Shown here: positions 61,301 to 64,000 of the stretch, in pieces
Numbering within the stretch: the first letter of the stretch is position 1
Layout of the letters: each line of letters begins with the position of its first letter
Source of the DNA: Hanleya hanleyi
Lineage: Eukaryota; Mollusca; Polyplacophora; Lepidopleurida; Hanleyidae
NCBI GenBank assembly: GCA_036873755.1
Contig: JAVTVY010020506.1
Span: 1-64,000 of the forward strand
DNA length: 64,000 nt
Direction: 5' to 3'
Program-made: the position numbers and the translations under genes
The notes under the pieces: generated by a model
Told to the model about the DNA's origin: nothing
Database searches by the model: none
What the model saw: the letters and a program-made list of their open reading frames with translations, nothing else

Positions 61301-63452
61301 ACCGACAGGCGACAGTGACCGTCCAGTCTTGAAGAAGAATTTTTTTGCAGGAAATAAATGACGGTGGAGTTGATATATCTAGGGGTGTTAAAAGCGAAAC
61401 AGTCTTGGAGCTGAAGCAATCTTGAGTTGATCTATTTTGCTGAAAACGGGAGTTGAAACAGGTATTGAAAACAGGAGTTTGAAACAGGTGTTGAAACAGG
61501 TATTGAACTGAAAGAAAAAATTTGAACCATACACAGTAAACTACTGCATATAACAAAATGGGAGTTTCTTTGGAACAGTATAGACTTTGCATCGGCAAAC
61601 ATAATATTATTTGCCACTCTATACAAAGTAAGTTATCACAGCTTATGCTTCCAATTATCTATGCATTTCTACATTACTATATCTTAAACGCCACAGTGAA
61701 TACAATTCAAGTAAACCCGACATCAGTACTTTAAGTACTTTGATTATATGATGTGAGTACTTGTGTAATCAAATAGTCCTGTCCTTTACATTACCTACAT
61801 GACTCGATATTGTAACTTATACATGTTAAAAGACACACACCATTCATTTTGAATCATTAACCTCTAAACAGAAAAGAAAAATCATCGCTTTTGAACCTTA
61901 ATCTTTTGACATGCATCTGATCCATTTTACAAAGAGGTATAATTGTTCGAATTCGGAAAAAACACATTGATATTGATTGAGGGAAATGTGATGAGCAGCA
62001 TGTTAAATTTGTATGAGATTTATTAGTCACTCGAATATAAGACAAACGAAAGTGATCGTGTGAGGAGTGGGTGTATGTGGATGCGAGAGGGCATATACAG
62101 GATCTGCTGGTAATAAATGGCGGATCACATGTGCTCGAAGCCTTATGATATATACGTAGAGCCCCAGAAGGGTATCCGTTATTGTATATGGATCCTGTGT
62201 GACACCAAAATATAATTAATGTCGATATATCGGATGGGGGAGTCAGAAGTTTAACCGAAGTGATCGTCTCCGCCCTAAAGTGATCAATCACTTTAATTTT
62301 GCATAATAAAGTTGCTTATGAAGATGTGATATTCTAAGTGCAGTTTGAAGAAACAGCCTGTGAGTGACGTAAGCGTATTCATTTGCCTCTATATGGTGGT
62401 TTCGCGAATAAAAAACGATATCGAGAAAACCAATCGTGAATTGTTTTCATTTTATCTCAAGAGTATCTCGGATAATTCCTGCTAGAATCGTGTAAACCAA
62501 AGAATATTATCGAATGAATAAGAACGAATTGTTAATGCGCTTTTTGTGTAACATCGTCGAATGGGGTAAAAAATCCCATGACTGCAAGAAACTAAGCACT
62601 TTCCATGTAAGTTTCGAACTTGTAGATCACATAGTATCCACGATAAGTTTCGCCACAACAACGGACAGACGAACAAAGTGATTCCTTTACGCCCTCCTCT
62701 AATTAGAGGGAGTGTTCGTTTTTTAGAAATTCCCGATCCCAAACTCTTCTCTAAAGAATAATGTATCTCAGTCACTCATGTGAATTTTGAACTACAATTA
62801 TTTTTTCCTTAGCATTGGTCATTGAAGTTTTTTTTCTTACAATGATGAGATTGCTATTATTATATTGTTTCAATTATAATATAATTAAAATAAACCAAAA
62901 GTTGTATGCTATGAATTGTTTTCTTTAATTTTCCTCAGTTTGTTAGATTAATTTTACCTTGATAACCAGCTGAACAGACGATGAAACATCGAAACATCCA
63001 CTCAGTAGGCTTACAGCTGTCGAGCCGCCCACTGGGTACAAGTATGCCACCTAGAATCCGAGGAGAATGTTGGGTTTAATAACACATTGACCGATCTTGC
63101 AATCATCATACTGCTATCCCTTTACTGTATATCAAACGTTTCAATCTTAATATTACATTAAGCCTTACCAGGAGAAGGTGTGTATTACTTGTTCGAACTA
63201 TTCCGTAATGTGAAACATCGATATTGATTGACCGGATTTAATGTTAGTGGGTGCTATATACATCAATTTATCTCACCCGGCACTGGAAACTGGAGATCGA
63301 AACTGAACAATAGAACCAATAACCGTACCTGAATATTTGTTACTAGAACTGGATGCCCGCCTATAGCCAGCAAGCTAATTCCTGGAAATATGAGCCATGG
63401 TCGTGTAGCCGATGTGAACGCTGTCATCAGGGCCCCGGATACCAACAGTAGT
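16220..63452 (-). CDS. SLC43-like MFS transporter gene (multi-exon, 5' end outside window)
   Basis: Seven exons on the minus strand encode segments that follow the C-terminal two thirds of an SLC43-family transporter (the group of LAT3/LAT4 amino-acid carriers and the SLC43A3 nucleobase carrier). It should be a plasma-membrane 12-helix protein. Family-like segments are GGHPVLVTNIQ, YENGIS with FLMPRMFIP, QLRFLYFIGSLNPWL, FRSFIYCLAAGYIQM, FPAEYFGFLYGVL and FLHPLHVWILCR. Exon phases match without error from 36,800 to the stop at 16,220, which is strong evidence for a real gene. The exon between TNIQ and YENGIS (usually holding the FDSS-type motif) was not found, and exons before 63,452 are outside. 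Which SLC43 member it is, and its substrate, cannot be told from this. Its introns hold most of the mobile elements in the window. Confidence 0.85.
16579..16693 (-). CDS. Transporter exon g
   Basis: 115 bp, acceptor TTTTTTCTAG, donor AAG|GTGAAC. The first base completes an Ile codon with exon f. The peptide FPAEYFGFLYGVLIMTGG continues through a QYPLFIW segment. It corresponds to FPSEHFGKLFG and the QFPIF helix of SLC43 proteins. Confidence 0.9.
16843..17388. mobile_element. Foldback MITE inside a transporter intron
   Basis: The ends ACTACGGTG and CACCGTAGT are inverted. Inside, the left half (CTTTTTT-rich) and the right half (AAACTAGAAACTAGAAA and similar) are imperfect reverse complements. 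At the right end TGTCCCTTATGCATCACCG is repeated twice. No transposase. It sits only 150 bp upstream of transporter exon g. Confidence 0.7.
17389..18349. other. Intron between transporter exons f and g
   Basis: Apart from a poly-A run near 18,127-18,140 I see nothing assignable. Confidence 0.5.
18350..18539 (-). CDS. Transporter exon f
   Basis: 190 bp, acceptor TACTCTATCCAG, donor ATGAT|GTAAGT, phases 1 in and 2 out, both matching the neighbours. The peptide has two helices (VGTCLLSFMLSALILIPS and the one through FRSFIYCLAAGYIQM). FRSFIYC corresponds to the SLC43 (S)RSFLYG segment. Confidence 0.9.
18643..19251. mobile_element. piggyBac-like MITE, copy 1 (TTAA target, CCCTA ends)
   Basis: The left end reads TTAA-CCCTATCGGCCTGG. 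The right end reads GCCAGGTAGGG-TTGA. TTAA targets with CCC...GGG termini are the mark of piggyBac elements. The interior has poly-G/C tracts, an AAGATGGCCGC motif, a palindromic double CRE (GATGACGTCACAGTGACGTC) and a TTTTGTCGTTCCGGAGATAGC block. No transposase. Confidence 0.65.
19368..19480 (-). mobile_element. SINE-like element, copy 2
   Basis: On the minus strand it reads CAGCTAATCATATCGTAGTT, then GTCGCTATATGGCCGAAAT, then a CCCTAACTCACTCAC tail. Nearly the same sequence lies on the plus strand at 58,236-58,330. Confidence 0.7.
19481..20279. other. Intronic stretch
   Basis: No gene or clear repeat recognised. Confidence 0.4.
20280..20505 (-). repeat. Dispersed repeat R1, copy 2
   Basis: Inverted relative to 2,630-2,870 and alike over about 220 bp, including the GTATCTAATTCCG and AAGCTTTCCTG blocks. 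Confidence 0.75.
20765..20960 (-). repeat. Dispersed repeat R1, copy 3
   Basis: A second inverted R1 copy 260 bp further on. It has the same internal order (GGAAAGCTTCCCTCGGCACC to the paired CCACA segment) but is truncated before the GTATCTAATTCC end. Confidence 0.7.
20966..21512. mobile_element. piggyBac-like MITE, copy 2, inverted
   Basis: Reverse-complement copy of 18,643-19,251 over nearly its full length. It ends GGATAGGG-TTAA at the right and lacks about 25 bp of the opposite terminus. Both copies keep the double CRE-like TGACGTCA motif. The intervening 1.7 kb holds a SINE-like copy and two R1 repeats. Confidence 0.7.
21513..25490. other. Intronic stretch with repeat fragments
   Basis: Around 23,040-23,230 is a diverged piece of the piggyBac-like MITE family (CATTTCCGAGTCAGTGTAG, GGCCTGGCAGGGT). 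TGACCTNAA-type half-sites occur near 22,970 and 23,250. No exon with matching splice sites was recognised. Confidence 0.4.
25500..26762. repeat. About 157-bp tandem array, 8 copies, ending in a GGACGGACGACGG tail
   Basis: Eight units start with a variant of TGGATTTTCGAATCGGACC (about 25,511, 25,669, 25,823, 25,980, 26,137, 26,294, 26,451 and 26,594). Each then has GGTATCTTGCACAACTAG, ACCAAATTTGAGAAAGATCC and AAGATGGCCGCCTGG. A higher-order step of 314 bp (two units) is nearly identical between 25,823-26,136 and 26,137-26,450. The array ends in a short GGACGGACGACGG tract. Minus-strand ORFs here are by-products of the repeat. Confidence 0.92.
26939..27040 (-). CDS. Transporter exon e
   Basis: 102 bp, acceptor TTTATTTCAG, donor AAAG|GTTGTA (a weak donor). 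It joins exon d with a Val codon split at the junction. The peptide YYTDVSLYIQLCSIVTSLLC followed by GFFLDVERRR matches the helix ending in (I/F)(M/L)D(W/V) before the next loop. Confidence 0.85.
27425..27872. repeat. About 130-bp tandem repeat, 3 copies, ending in GACAGACAG tail
   Basis: Three diverged units share TTTGACCTNGATAAAA-type starts, AATAGGCTTCC and CAGTTGCATATG, followed by a GGACAGACAGCCGAACAAAC tract. The plan (units, then GGAC-type tail) is the same as at 25,500-26,762, but the sequence differs. Confidence 0.65.
28146..28217. repeat. GACAGACGGA-type microsatellite
   Basis: GACAGACAGACGAACAGAC followed by GACGGATGGACGG, just outside the left end of the 7.4-kb inverted-repeat structure. 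Confidence 0.7.
29450..29600 (-). mobile_element. Possible LINE 3' end fragment
   Basis: GATAAGATAAGATTCTTTAT followed by TGTACCGAGC on the plus strand looks like the reverse complement of a LINE 3' end with a short AATCTTATC repeat tail. No coding part remains. Confidence 0.3.
29780..32190. other. Centre of the 7.4-kb inverted-repeat structure
   Basis: No recognised gene. It contains an (ATT)n tract at 30,266-30,295, an R1 fragment at 31,455-31,540 (b orientation) and a perfect 31-bp tandem duplication at 31,907-31,968. Confidence 0.45.
33270..34590. repeat. About 105-150 bp tandem array rich in TGACCTTTGACCT, with GGAC tail
   Basis: Roughly ten units share the order TGATTTCCTGATTTTTGG, GTGACCTTTGACCT, then ACATTTTGGTACGCGACAC and CATCGTCTCCCC. 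Perfect TGACCTTTGACCT occurs near 33,864, 33,977, 34,229 and 34,386, with variants in between. The array ends in a GGACGGACGGACACACGG tract at about 34,512-34,572. Confidence 0.9.
34620..35110. repeat. Second AAGGTCAAGGTCA-bearing repeat block
   Basis: AAGGTCAAGGTCA motifs occur near 34,625, 34,755, 34,910 and 35,050 in units of about 150 bp. They are oriented opposite to the preceding array. Confidence 0.6.
35940..36116 (-). CDS. Transporter exon d
   Basis: 177 bp, acceptor TTTTTTGCAG, donor AGAG|GTAAGG, joining exon c in phase. After a charged start (DDQADKVKIATVPSLKSC) comes a helix and QLRFLYFIGSLNPWLNI, which matches the SLC43 QLR motif after the central loop. Confidence 0.88.
36629..36800 (-). 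CDS. Transporter exon c
   Basis: 172 bp, acceptor TTTAATTTCAG, donor GAAG|GTATCG, phase 0 in and phase 1 out. The peptide starts IVYENGISRKYSYFFVSGLA, contains one helix, ends it with FLMPRMFIPQ, then has a polar stretch rich in Gly, Thr and Lys. That stretch is the expected central cytoplasmic loop of the transporter. Confidence 0.88.
36801..37931. other. Intron 5' of transporter exon c
   Basis: Contains an R1 fragment at 37,230-37,325. I looked here for the missing transporter exon and did not see it. Confidence 0.45.
37932..38969. repeat. Left terminal inverted repeat of the Polinton-like element, outer part
   Basis: Reverse complement of 51,340-52,380. From about 38,320 it consists of ~162-bp units containing GGGTATGGAAATAGACGTTT, CCACTAGTGGTCCGATGG, GGGGGCATCCGCCTGG and TCTGCGCATGCGCAGAC. 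It is split from its inner part (45,967-46,530) by the Penelope-like insertion. ORFs read through these units are artefacts. Confidence 0.9.
38970..39238 (+). repeat. Left pseudo-LTR of the Penelope-like element
   Basis: 269-bp direct copy of 45,698-45,966 with few differences. It ends inside the first codons of the ORF (ATGAATGACGGACTAGACGC), so the start codon lies in the repeat. Confidence 0.88.
39213..40875 (+). pseudogene. Penelope-like ORF, 5' part: Cys motif, GIY-YIG domain, RT N-terminal region
   Basis: The first frame starts at 39,213. It has a Cys motif (CGHRGCLTCPLF), then CIYLVSCKKCGQQYVGKT and LRVNGHR, the GIY-YIG nuclease signature. It stops at 39,777 just after an A8 run. The protein continues in another frame with DHGWDNFAIQIID and RELFWMLELGSVFPFGLND, the end of the nuclease domain, to a stop at 40,117. 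A third frame (40,156-40,875) holds CDCESSNFIYTPCKHVVTGD and MKGPKYREPRRIN, the region before the RT palm in these elements. There are at least two frameshifts, so no full protein can be made. It should act in nuclease-primed reverse transcription in the nucleus. Confidence 0.82.
41687..45037. mobile_element. 3.35-kb non-autonomous transposon, ~190-bp TIRs, 9-bp target duplication
   Basis: The termini are GGGACACCCTAGTTCAAG and CTTGAACTAGGGTGTCCC. Flanks are CTATATGCA at 41,678-41,686 and 45,038-45,046, a perfect 9-bp duplication of the RT gene. The TIRs (to about 41,875 and from about 44,845) are made of short CAAGTTTC/CAAGTTCCC-type repeats and are imperfect. A 9-bp target and long TIRs fit Mutator-like elements, but no transposase was seen. 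The interior holds unassigned AT-rich DNA and the tandem repeat at 43,250-43,880. Confidence 0.85.
43250..43880. repeat. About 155-bp tandem repeat, 3-4 copies, with GACGGACGGACG tail
   Basis: Units share ATCCAATCAGAGAAACCAG, CGTAAGTCTCTTGATGCA, GTATACCAAGTTTTAC and AACGGTATCAGAGATA-type blocks, then AAAGATGG. The array ends in GACTGACGGACGGACG. It lies inside the 3.35-kb transposon. Confidence 0.75.
45570..45697 (+). repeat. Dispersed repeat R1 fragment
   Basis: GTGTCTAATTCCGCTTAACC followed by GGGCTAGGGGCC, in the same orientation as 2,630-2,870, between the RT stop and the right pseudo-LTR. An inverted relative lies at 37,230-37,325. Confidence 0.6.
45698..45966 (+). repeat. Right pseudo-LTR of the Penelope-like element
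   Basis: Starts CAGAACGATTATTATGG and ends GACGCTTGTAT, as in the left copy. An R1 fragment (45,570-45,697) lies directly before it. Confidence 0.88.
45967..46530. repeat. Left terminal inverted repeat, inner part
   Basis: Continues directly from 38,969: the unit broken at GCGCAGAC resumes with AGGGAATTGTGG. It holds three more NRF1-like palindromes (about 46,108, 46,268 and 46,438), making eight in the left repeat. Confidence 0.88.
46575..47147 (-). pseudogene. Polinton-like zinc-finger gene, left arm copy (broken)
   Basis: Minus-strand copy of the gene at 49,545-50,116. The ATG at 47,147 begins MVYTCSECERTF, a C2H2 finger (C-x2-C ... HYDMLRHEKNIH). An acidic Ser/Thr/Glu-rich stretch follows. 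A nonsense codon (TGA where the other arm has TGG) falls near 46,894, after EAEPTF. A second in-frame stop occurs after HLEEDMG. The C-terminal end can be aligned to a stop at 46,575-46,577. The role in Polintons is unknown; a DNA-binding protein is the simple guess. This copy retains the AAA run whose loss frameshifts the right copy. Confidence 0.72.
47190..47316. repeat. GCGTTAAGGCG-type short repeats, left arm spacer
   Basis: Degenerate 10-20 bp units of the type ACGCCTTAACGCCC occur between the zinc-finger and ATPase copies. The mirror array is at 49,372-49,490. Confidence 0.7.
47317..48205 (-). pseudogene. Packaging-ATPase-like gene, left arm copy (N-terminus missing)
   Basis: Minus-strand copy lacking the start and Walker A region. 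It begins near 48,205 with TTRLQNLSFVPGIPHDINE, then NVVVLDDLMSAAKDN (Walker B: VVLDD). A stop (TAA) follows at once where the other arm has TCA, and then KGSHHRNLSVIY before a frameshift. About 70 bp present in the right arm near 48,765-48,840 are deleted here. The tail PTIQRVRLIP-type region runs on in frame through EYHPTVKDQPELVQG, showing that ATPase and tail were one ORF. The stop is at 47,317-47,319. Inactive. Confidence 0.78.
48206..48395. other. Asymmetric centre of the palindrome
   Basis: About 190 bp with no mirror partner. It begins within a few bases of the ATPase ATG (48,209) and contains Walker A. Arm homology begins on both sides at a CCTACGANACTACAAGGTT segment. This is the fold-over point of the palindrome. 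Confidence 0.75.
48209..49375 (+). pseudogene. Packaging-ATPase-like gene, right arm copy (FtsK/HerA-type, with C-terminal extension)
   Basis: Starts at the ATG at 48,209. Walker A is MTVSGPTGCGKSSW (48,299 on; GPTGCGKS). A direct repeat AAGTTCTT(GA/AA) marks a frameshift and probable short loss near 48,345-48,375. QWQPTYETTRLQNVSFVPG resumes in another frame, with Walker B (VVVLDDLM) at about 48,507. A TAG at 48,648 and another frameshift near 48,690 follow. RVFGSRIY and YSYLFVDLIAHTPEERR give the domain end. After a TAG at 48,972 a C-terminal part (KDQPELVQGNEHNVNSRLW to INKRR) is open to 49,375. The family pumps viral DNA into capsids. This copy has at least four lesions. Confidence 0.82.
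49376..49490. repeat. GCGTTAAGGCG-type short repeats, right arm spacer
   Basis: Units such as GAGCGTTAAGGCGTACAG and GGCGCTAAGGCGTAACAG fill the gap between the ATPase and zinc-finger copies. More occur at 50,413-50,575 beside the right terminal repeat. Confidence 0.72.
49545..50116 (+). pseudogene. Polinton-like zinc-finger gene, right arm copy (frameshifted)
   Basis: The ATG at 49,545 begins MAYTCSECERTFTRHYDMLR, a single C2H2 finger ending HEKNIH. Then comes an acidic stretch (EESEESFEADADTETAESVS) and a C-terminal region with AYTEMRPCIRKTAMA. One A is missing near 49,923 relative to the left arm, which causes a stop at 49,952. In the next frame the protein end is still readable (MKTKRHLGEDMG to MLPEQYPELPDDD, stop 50,114-50,116). 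An upstream in-frame Met at 49,503 exists, but the finger start suggests 49,545. The exact role is unknown. Confidence 0.75.
50117..50579. other. Spacer present only in the right arm, with (GTT)n microsatellite
   Basis: About 440 bp with no counterpart in the left arm. It contains two (GTT)n tracts at 50,336-50,352 and 50,369-50,391 and further GGCGTT repeats. It was either inserted here or deleted on the left. Confidence 0.65.
50580..52380. repeat. Right terminal inverted repeat of the Polinton-like element
   Basis: Uninterrupted partner of the left repeat. It has eight TGCGCATGCGCA-type palindromes (about 50,849, 51,017, 51,177, 51,342, 51,504, 51,666, 51,820 and 51,973), one per ~162-bp unit. 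Four units at 51,150-51,780 are nearly identical. The outer ~500 bp is unique and ends at CTATACTACT. Confidence 0.9.
52864..54077. mobile_element. Small TIR element (AGGCCCCATAAAAAAA ends)
   Basis: The left end reads AGGCCCCATAAAA then ATGCCTTGTTTCCCATCAC. The right end is its reverse complement, with GGGCGGGCGG next to it. Target duplication is unclear. About 1.2 kb. It encloses the unassigned ORF at 53,640-53,912. Confidence 0.6.
53640..53912 (+). CDS. Unassigned exon-like ORF
   Basis: A frame preceded by TTGATTACAG (acceptor-like) reads GRYLSLKDLQRGPITDHKVT, then LLSESWKGRLH, LDPGQYLITMTSKGAQKKHH and ARVITQGKTVTYKI to a stop at 53,910-53,912. The composition looks protein-like (balanced, no low complexity). 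I do not recognise a domain. No matching donor or partner exon was found. It lies inside the AGGCCCC TIR element, so it may belong to a transposon rather than the host. Confidence 0.3.
   Translation, partial: RYLSLKDLQRGPITDHKVTELLSESWKGRLHTENSPIRSLDPGQYLITMTSKGAQKKHHVAGKARVITQGKTVTYKILTSPQLLCHNKHS
54385..54605. repeat. GATATC palindrome-rich repeat
   Basis: About ten GATATC sites lie in 220 bp, spaced by AGCAAATC or ATCAAATGATTTGATG. Units such as ATTTGATGATATCATCAAAT are self-complementary, so the block can fold on either strand. Confidence 0.85.
55674..56114 (+). repeat. About 440-bp direct repeat, copy 1
   Basis: Nearly identical to 57,791-58,231, from ACATGGCAGTGTGACTAACG to ATTTTTATATATAGTA. 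It includes TATTAAGATGGGCACCGCCC. Confidence 0.9.
57495..57665 (+). repeat. About 170-bp direct repeat with GACT tract, copy 1
   Basis: CAGAACTTGCTGGTAACAAT through TTTGCCGACGAAAGGATTCG, a (GACT)n tract and GCCTACTTCGTAGGAA. Its partner is at 59,805-59,985. Its first 50 bp resemble part of the 440-bp repeats. Confidence 0.85.
57791..58231 (+). repeat. About 440-bp direct repeat, copy 2
   Basis: Partner of 55,674-56,114, 2.1 kb away. The SINE-like element at 58,236 follows directly at its right edge. Confidence 0.9.
58236..58330 (+). mobile_element. SINE-like element, copy 3
   Basis: CAGCTAATCATATCGTAGTT, GTCGCTATATGGCTGAAAT and a CCCTAACTCACCC tail. It is in the opposite orientation to, and closely similar to, 19,368-19,480. 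Confidence 0.72.
59805..59985 (+). repeat. About 170-bp direct repeat with GACTCACT tract, copy 2
   Basis: Nearly identical to 57,495-57,665, with the tetranucleotide tract changed to (ACTC)n. Confidence 0.85.
60655..63328. other. Transporter intron
   Basis: No recognised gene or large repeat. A GTTTGAAACAGG-type short repeat occurs at 61,450-61,510. The missing transporter exon was sought here without success. Confidence 0.45.
63329..63452 (-). CDS. Transporter exon a (most 5' visible)
   Basis: 124 bp, acceptor TTTTTAAG at the 5' side, donor CAG|GTACGG. It supplies one base to the preceding codon and then 41 codons, ending in phase 0. The peptide holds LLLVSGALMTAF, a helix, then PWLIFPGISLLAIGG and VLVTNIQ. 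This matches the SLC43 helix ending in (V/T)TN(M/I)Q. Confidence 0.85.
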
Positions 63453-64000
63453 CTTAAAAACAAAACCTGTGTATGTTGAATAATTATTTCCTATGCTATG
63501 GTGCTATATGTGACTGCATTCAACTATCTTGCATAGCTATACGAATCCACACTTTGTGTTATTAACATGTTTAACTCAGAAATCGTTGAAACAAATAGAC
63601 AACACATTATGCTATCATCCTGAGAAAACTTGATTTCATGACATACATCTAAGGGAATTTTATAACAAACACACAATTTATTGACTAAATTTAACCGTTG
63701 CAATTCCACTCATAGAGTGGATATTCGCATTCTGTAATGGGTTTGCAAATTTAACATGCTAAAATTATATTTTGGTGTGAATTAATAGCATGAAAATTGT
63801 TCATCATAGTTCAGCAGAACGATAAATCTTTTAAATTGCTAAAAGCTTGACGTACAAATTCTAAGATAATTCCTATTATAATACATCCGAAAGTATCCGT
63901 AAATTTCCGAGAGTTAAATTTGCAGAAGCTGCCAAAATGGGCATCTTCCGTTGGCTTGTATCCATAGGCCACTTTGTATCATAATAGAACATTTAACAAT
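63453..64000. other. Transporter intron at the right window edge
   Basis: No further exon seen. The 5' exons are presumably beyond the window. Confidence 0.5.

Overview
This window looks like nuclear DNA from an invertebrate, most likely a mollusc and perhaps a gastropod. It is AT-rich, has GT-AG introns and carries many dispersed repeats. These include short elements with an ACTC-type tail, tandem arrays ending in GGAC-type microsatellites and a LINE with a simple-repeat tail. The phylum is inferred from repeat style; no marker gene confirms it. Nothing is bacterial: there are no operons, Shine-Dalgarno sites or long intact ORFs.

The one clear host gene is on the minus strand. It encodes an MFS transporter resembling the SLC43 family. 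Seven exons can be placed between 63,452 and 16,220. Six of them (36,800 to 16,220) join in perfect phase down to the stop codon. One short exon expected between 63,329 and 36,800 was not found, and the 5' exons lie beyond the right edge. The introns hold almost everything else.

Layout. 1-934: the N-terminal part of a Polinton/Maverick-type protein-primed DNA polymerase on the minus strand, followed by a 36-bp minisatellite (1,063-1,645) whose units carry a YY1-like motif. 2.6-6.6 kb: a dispersed repeat, a decayed LINE (minus strand), a TA-flanked MITE, a SINE-like fragment and a MITE fragment. 6.6-16.2 kb: mostly unassigned DNA with tandem arrays at 12.8-13.1 and 13.4-14.4 kb. 16.2-37 kb: six transporter exons among MITEs, an inverted pair of TTAA-flanked piggyBac-like MITEs (18.6-21.5 kb), a 157-bp tandem array (25.5-26.8 kb) and a 7.4-kb inverted-repeat structure (28.26-35.66 kb) that contains nuclear-receptor-like TGACCT arrays.

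37,932-52,380 is the most striking region: a palindromic Polinton-like element. Both arms carry the same terminal repeat with eight ~162-bp units, a zinc-finger gene and packaging-ATPase sequence in opposite orientation. The arms meet near the ATPase start codon, and all coding copies are broken. A Penelope-like retroelement with an N-terminal GIY-YIG domain and flanking pseudo-LTRs is inserted in the left terminal repeat. Its reverse transcriptase is in turn split by a 3.35-kb element with long TIRs and a perfect 9-bp target duplication. 52.9-54.1 kb: a small TIR element. 55,063-60,648: an element with ~450-bp TIRs full of AACCTAGGTT-type palindromes. 60.6-64 kb: plain intron and the most 5' visible transporter exon.

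The transposons form at least three nested insertion layers inside one long gene. Several unrelated repeats each carry arrays of a different transcription-factor-like motif (YY1-, NRF1-, DR1/ERR- and CRE-like).
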